Origin: Burkholderiales bacterium
Lineage (GTDB): Bacteria; Pseudomonadota; Gammaproteobacteria; Burkholderiales; JAEUOS01
NCBI GenBank assembly: GCA_947456845.1
Contig: CANGUJ010000173.1
Coordinates: forward strand, 1 to 7,670
Reading direction: 5' to 3'
DNA length: 7,670 nucleotides
Every line of letters starts with the position of its first letter. Position 1 is the stretch's first letter. Below are positions 6,230 to 7,670 of the stretch, one piece after another. The notes below the pieces were generated by a model, which saw nothing but the letters and a program-made list of their open reading frames with translations, had not been told where the DNA came from and did not search any database. The translations under genes and the position numbers were made by a program.

Positions 6230-7642
6230 ATGGCAGCCGTACTTAAGCCCGTTCAGGACTACCTAGTCGCCGATATCAACCTCGCCGACTGGGGCCGCAA
6301 GGAAATCCGCATTGCCGAGACCGAGATGCCCGGTCTGATGGCCATACGCGAGGAGTTCTCCCTCACCAAGCCGCTGCGCGGCGCGCGGATCACCGGGTCG
6401 TTGCACATGACGATCCAGACCGCGGTGCTGATCCAGACCCTCGAGGCGCTCGGCGCCCAGGTGCGCTGGGCCTCGTGCAACATCTATTCGACCCAGGACC
6501 ATGCCGCCGCCGCCATCGCGGCCAACGGCACGCCGGTGTTCGCTTTCAAGGGCGAAAACCTGGATGAATACTGGGATTTCACCCATCGGATCTTCGAATG
6601 GCCGGATGGCGGTTTCTCGAACATGATTCTCGATGACGGCGGCGACGCAACTCTTTTGCTCCATCTGGGTACCCGCGCCGAGAATGACGCATCGGTGCTC
6701 GCCAATCCCGGCAGCGAAGAGGAGATCTGCCTGTTCAACGCGATCAAGAAGCGTCTGGCCGCGCAACCCGGCTGGTACTCGAAGCGCTTGGCGCAGATCA
6801 AGGGCGTGACCGAGGAGACCACCACCGGCGTGCACCGCCTGTACCAGATGCATAAGGAAGGGCGCCTCGCCTTCCCGGCCATCAATGTCAATGACTCGGT
6901 GACCAAGTCCAAGTTCGACAACCTGTACGGCTGCCGCGAGTCCCTGGTCGACGCCATCAAACGCGCCACCGACGTGATGGTGGCCGGCAAGATCGCCGTC
7001 GTCGCCGGCTACGGCGATGTCGGCAAAGGCTCCGCCCAGGCGCTGCGCGCCCTGTCGGCGCAGGTCTGGGTCACCGAGATCGACCCGATCTGTGCCCTGC
7101 AGGCGGCCATGGAGGGTTATCGCGTGGTCACCATGGATTACGCGGCCGAGCACGCCGACATCTTTGTCACGGCAACAGGCAACTACCATGTGATCACCCA
7201 TAACCACATGGCCCGCATGAAGGATCAGGCCATCGTCTGCAATATCGGCCACTTCGACAACGAAATCGACGTCGCCTCCCTCAAGAAGTACACCTGGGAA
7301 AACATCAAGGCGCAGGTCGACCACGTGATCTTCCCGGACGGCAAGCGCATCATCCTGCTGGCCGAGGGCCGCCTGGTGAACCTCGGTTGCGGCACCGGCC
7401 ACCCGAGCTACGTGATGTCGTCCTCGTTCGCCAACCAGACCATCGCGCAGATCGAACTCTTCACGCAGACGGAAAAGTACCCGGTCGGGGTCTACGTCCT
7501 GCCCAAGCATCTGGACGAAAAGGTCGCGCGCCTGCAGCTCAAGAAGCTCAATGCCCAGCTGAGCGAACTGACGCCGGAGCAGGCTGCTTACATTGGCGTG
7601 AAGCACGAAGGTCCCTACAAGCCGGATACCTACCGCTACTAG
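6230..7642 (+). CDS. ahcY: Adenosylhomocysteinase (S-adenosylhomocysteine hydrolase)
   Basis: AhcY reversibly cleaves SAH to adenosine and homocysteine in the cytoplasm, using tightly bound NAD, and so relieves product inhibition of methyltransferases. From the ATG at 6230 the protein has 470 residues. By comparison with the human enzyme, active-site residues are His59 (GSLHM), Asp135 (LDDGGD), Glu196 (EETTTG), Lys226 and Asp230 (NDSVTKSKFDN) and Cys235 (YGCRES). The NAD-binding loop GYGDVGKG is at 260-267, with EIDP shortly after. The C-terminal KPDTYRY supplies the lysine and tyrosine that reach into the neighbouring subunit's cofactor site. An extra segment at about 146-185 is the insertion typical of the longer bacterial form. 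All key residues are present. Expression is probably governed by the SAH riboswitch in its leader. Confidence 0.98.
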   Translation: MAAVLKPVQDYLVADINLADWGRKEIRIAETEMPGLMAIREEFSLTKPLRGARITGSLHMTIQTAVLIQTLEALGAQVRWASCNIYSTQDHAAAAIAANGTPVFAFKGENLDEYWDFTHRIFEWPDGGFSNMILDDGGDATLLLHLGTRAENDASVLANPGSEEEICLFNAIKKRLAAQPGWYSKRLAQIKGVTEETTTGVHRLYQMHKEGRLAFPAINVNDSVTKSKFDNLYGCRESLVDAIKRATDVMVAGKIAVVAGYGDVGKGSAQALRALSAQVWVTEIDPICALQAAMEGYRVVTMDYAAEHADIFVTATGNYHVITHNHMARMKDQAIVCNIGHFDNEIDVASLKKYTWENIKAQVDHVIFPDGKRIILLAEGRLVNLGCGTGHPSYVMSSSFANQTIAQIELFTQTEKYPVGVYVLPKHLDEKVARLQLKKLNAQLSELTPEQAAYIGVKHEGPYKPDTYRY

Positions 7643-7647
7643 GAACC

Positions 7648-7670
7648 GCGTGCCGGCGGGGCGGCATCGC
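7648..7670 (+). other. Possible stem-loop after ahcY, cut by the window edge
   Basis: TGCCG (7651-7655) pairs with CGGCA (7662-7666) around a six-base loop. GCG (7648-7650) could add three pairs with CGC (7668-7670) past one bulged base. The sequence ends here, so any T-run that would make this a terminator cannot be seen. Confidence 0.25.

Noticed and set aside
6263..7606. A 447-codon minus-strand open frame opposite ahcY, and a similar 330-codon frame opposite metK (4894-5886)
   Set aside because: ahcY and metK are unmistakable on the plus strand. The antisense products are repetitive in Val, Gly, Asp and Leu, match no family I know, and are by-products of codon bias.

Overview
The window is G+C-rich chromosomal DNA whose gene order and protein sequences point to a betaproteobacterium. 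The order or family cannot be fixed from this window. The evidence is the long bacterial form of S-adenosylhomocysteine hydrolase behind an S-adenosylhomocysteine (SAH) riboswitch, metK next to it, and a divergent block of two lipid A acyltransferases followed by dapF, a DUF484 gene and xerC. Nothing looks mobile or recently acquired: there are no insertion sequences, phage genes, CRISPR repeats, tRNAs or rRNAs.

Positions 1-4720 form a six-gene block read on the minus strand. In transcription order it holds two LpxL/HtrB-family lipid A acyltransferases (GTG start at 4720, then start at 3839, ATGA overlap), dapF (meso-diaminopimelate synthesis), a DUF484 gene, xerC (chromosome dimer resolution, ATGA overlap with DUF484) and the 5' part of rlmI (23S rRNA methyltransferase), which runs off the left edge. 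Most junctions are overlaps or gaps under 20 bases, so this is probably one operon. The exception is the 47-base gap between dapF and DUF484, which carries a good sigma70-type promoter candidate (2060-2088).

Positions 4721-4800 are a divergent control region with a candidate metK promoter. Positions 4801-7642 carry the two plus-strand genes of the methyl cycle: metK makes S-adenosylmethionine and ahcY removes the SAH left after methyl transfer. The 268 bases between them hold a strong hairpin just after metK, a promoter with a perfect TATAAT box, and an SAH riboswitch whose 3' pseudoknot strand is also the 5' arm of a terminator-like hairpin. A Shine-Dalgarno sequence for ahcY follows. The layout implies that SAH turns on the enzyme that destroys it.

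The coding content is ordinary housekeeping. The part most worth a closer look is the ahcY leader, where four short complementary segments can pair in mutually exclusive ways. Every real gene here also has long open frames on its opposite strand, which I treat as a by-product of high G+C codon use.
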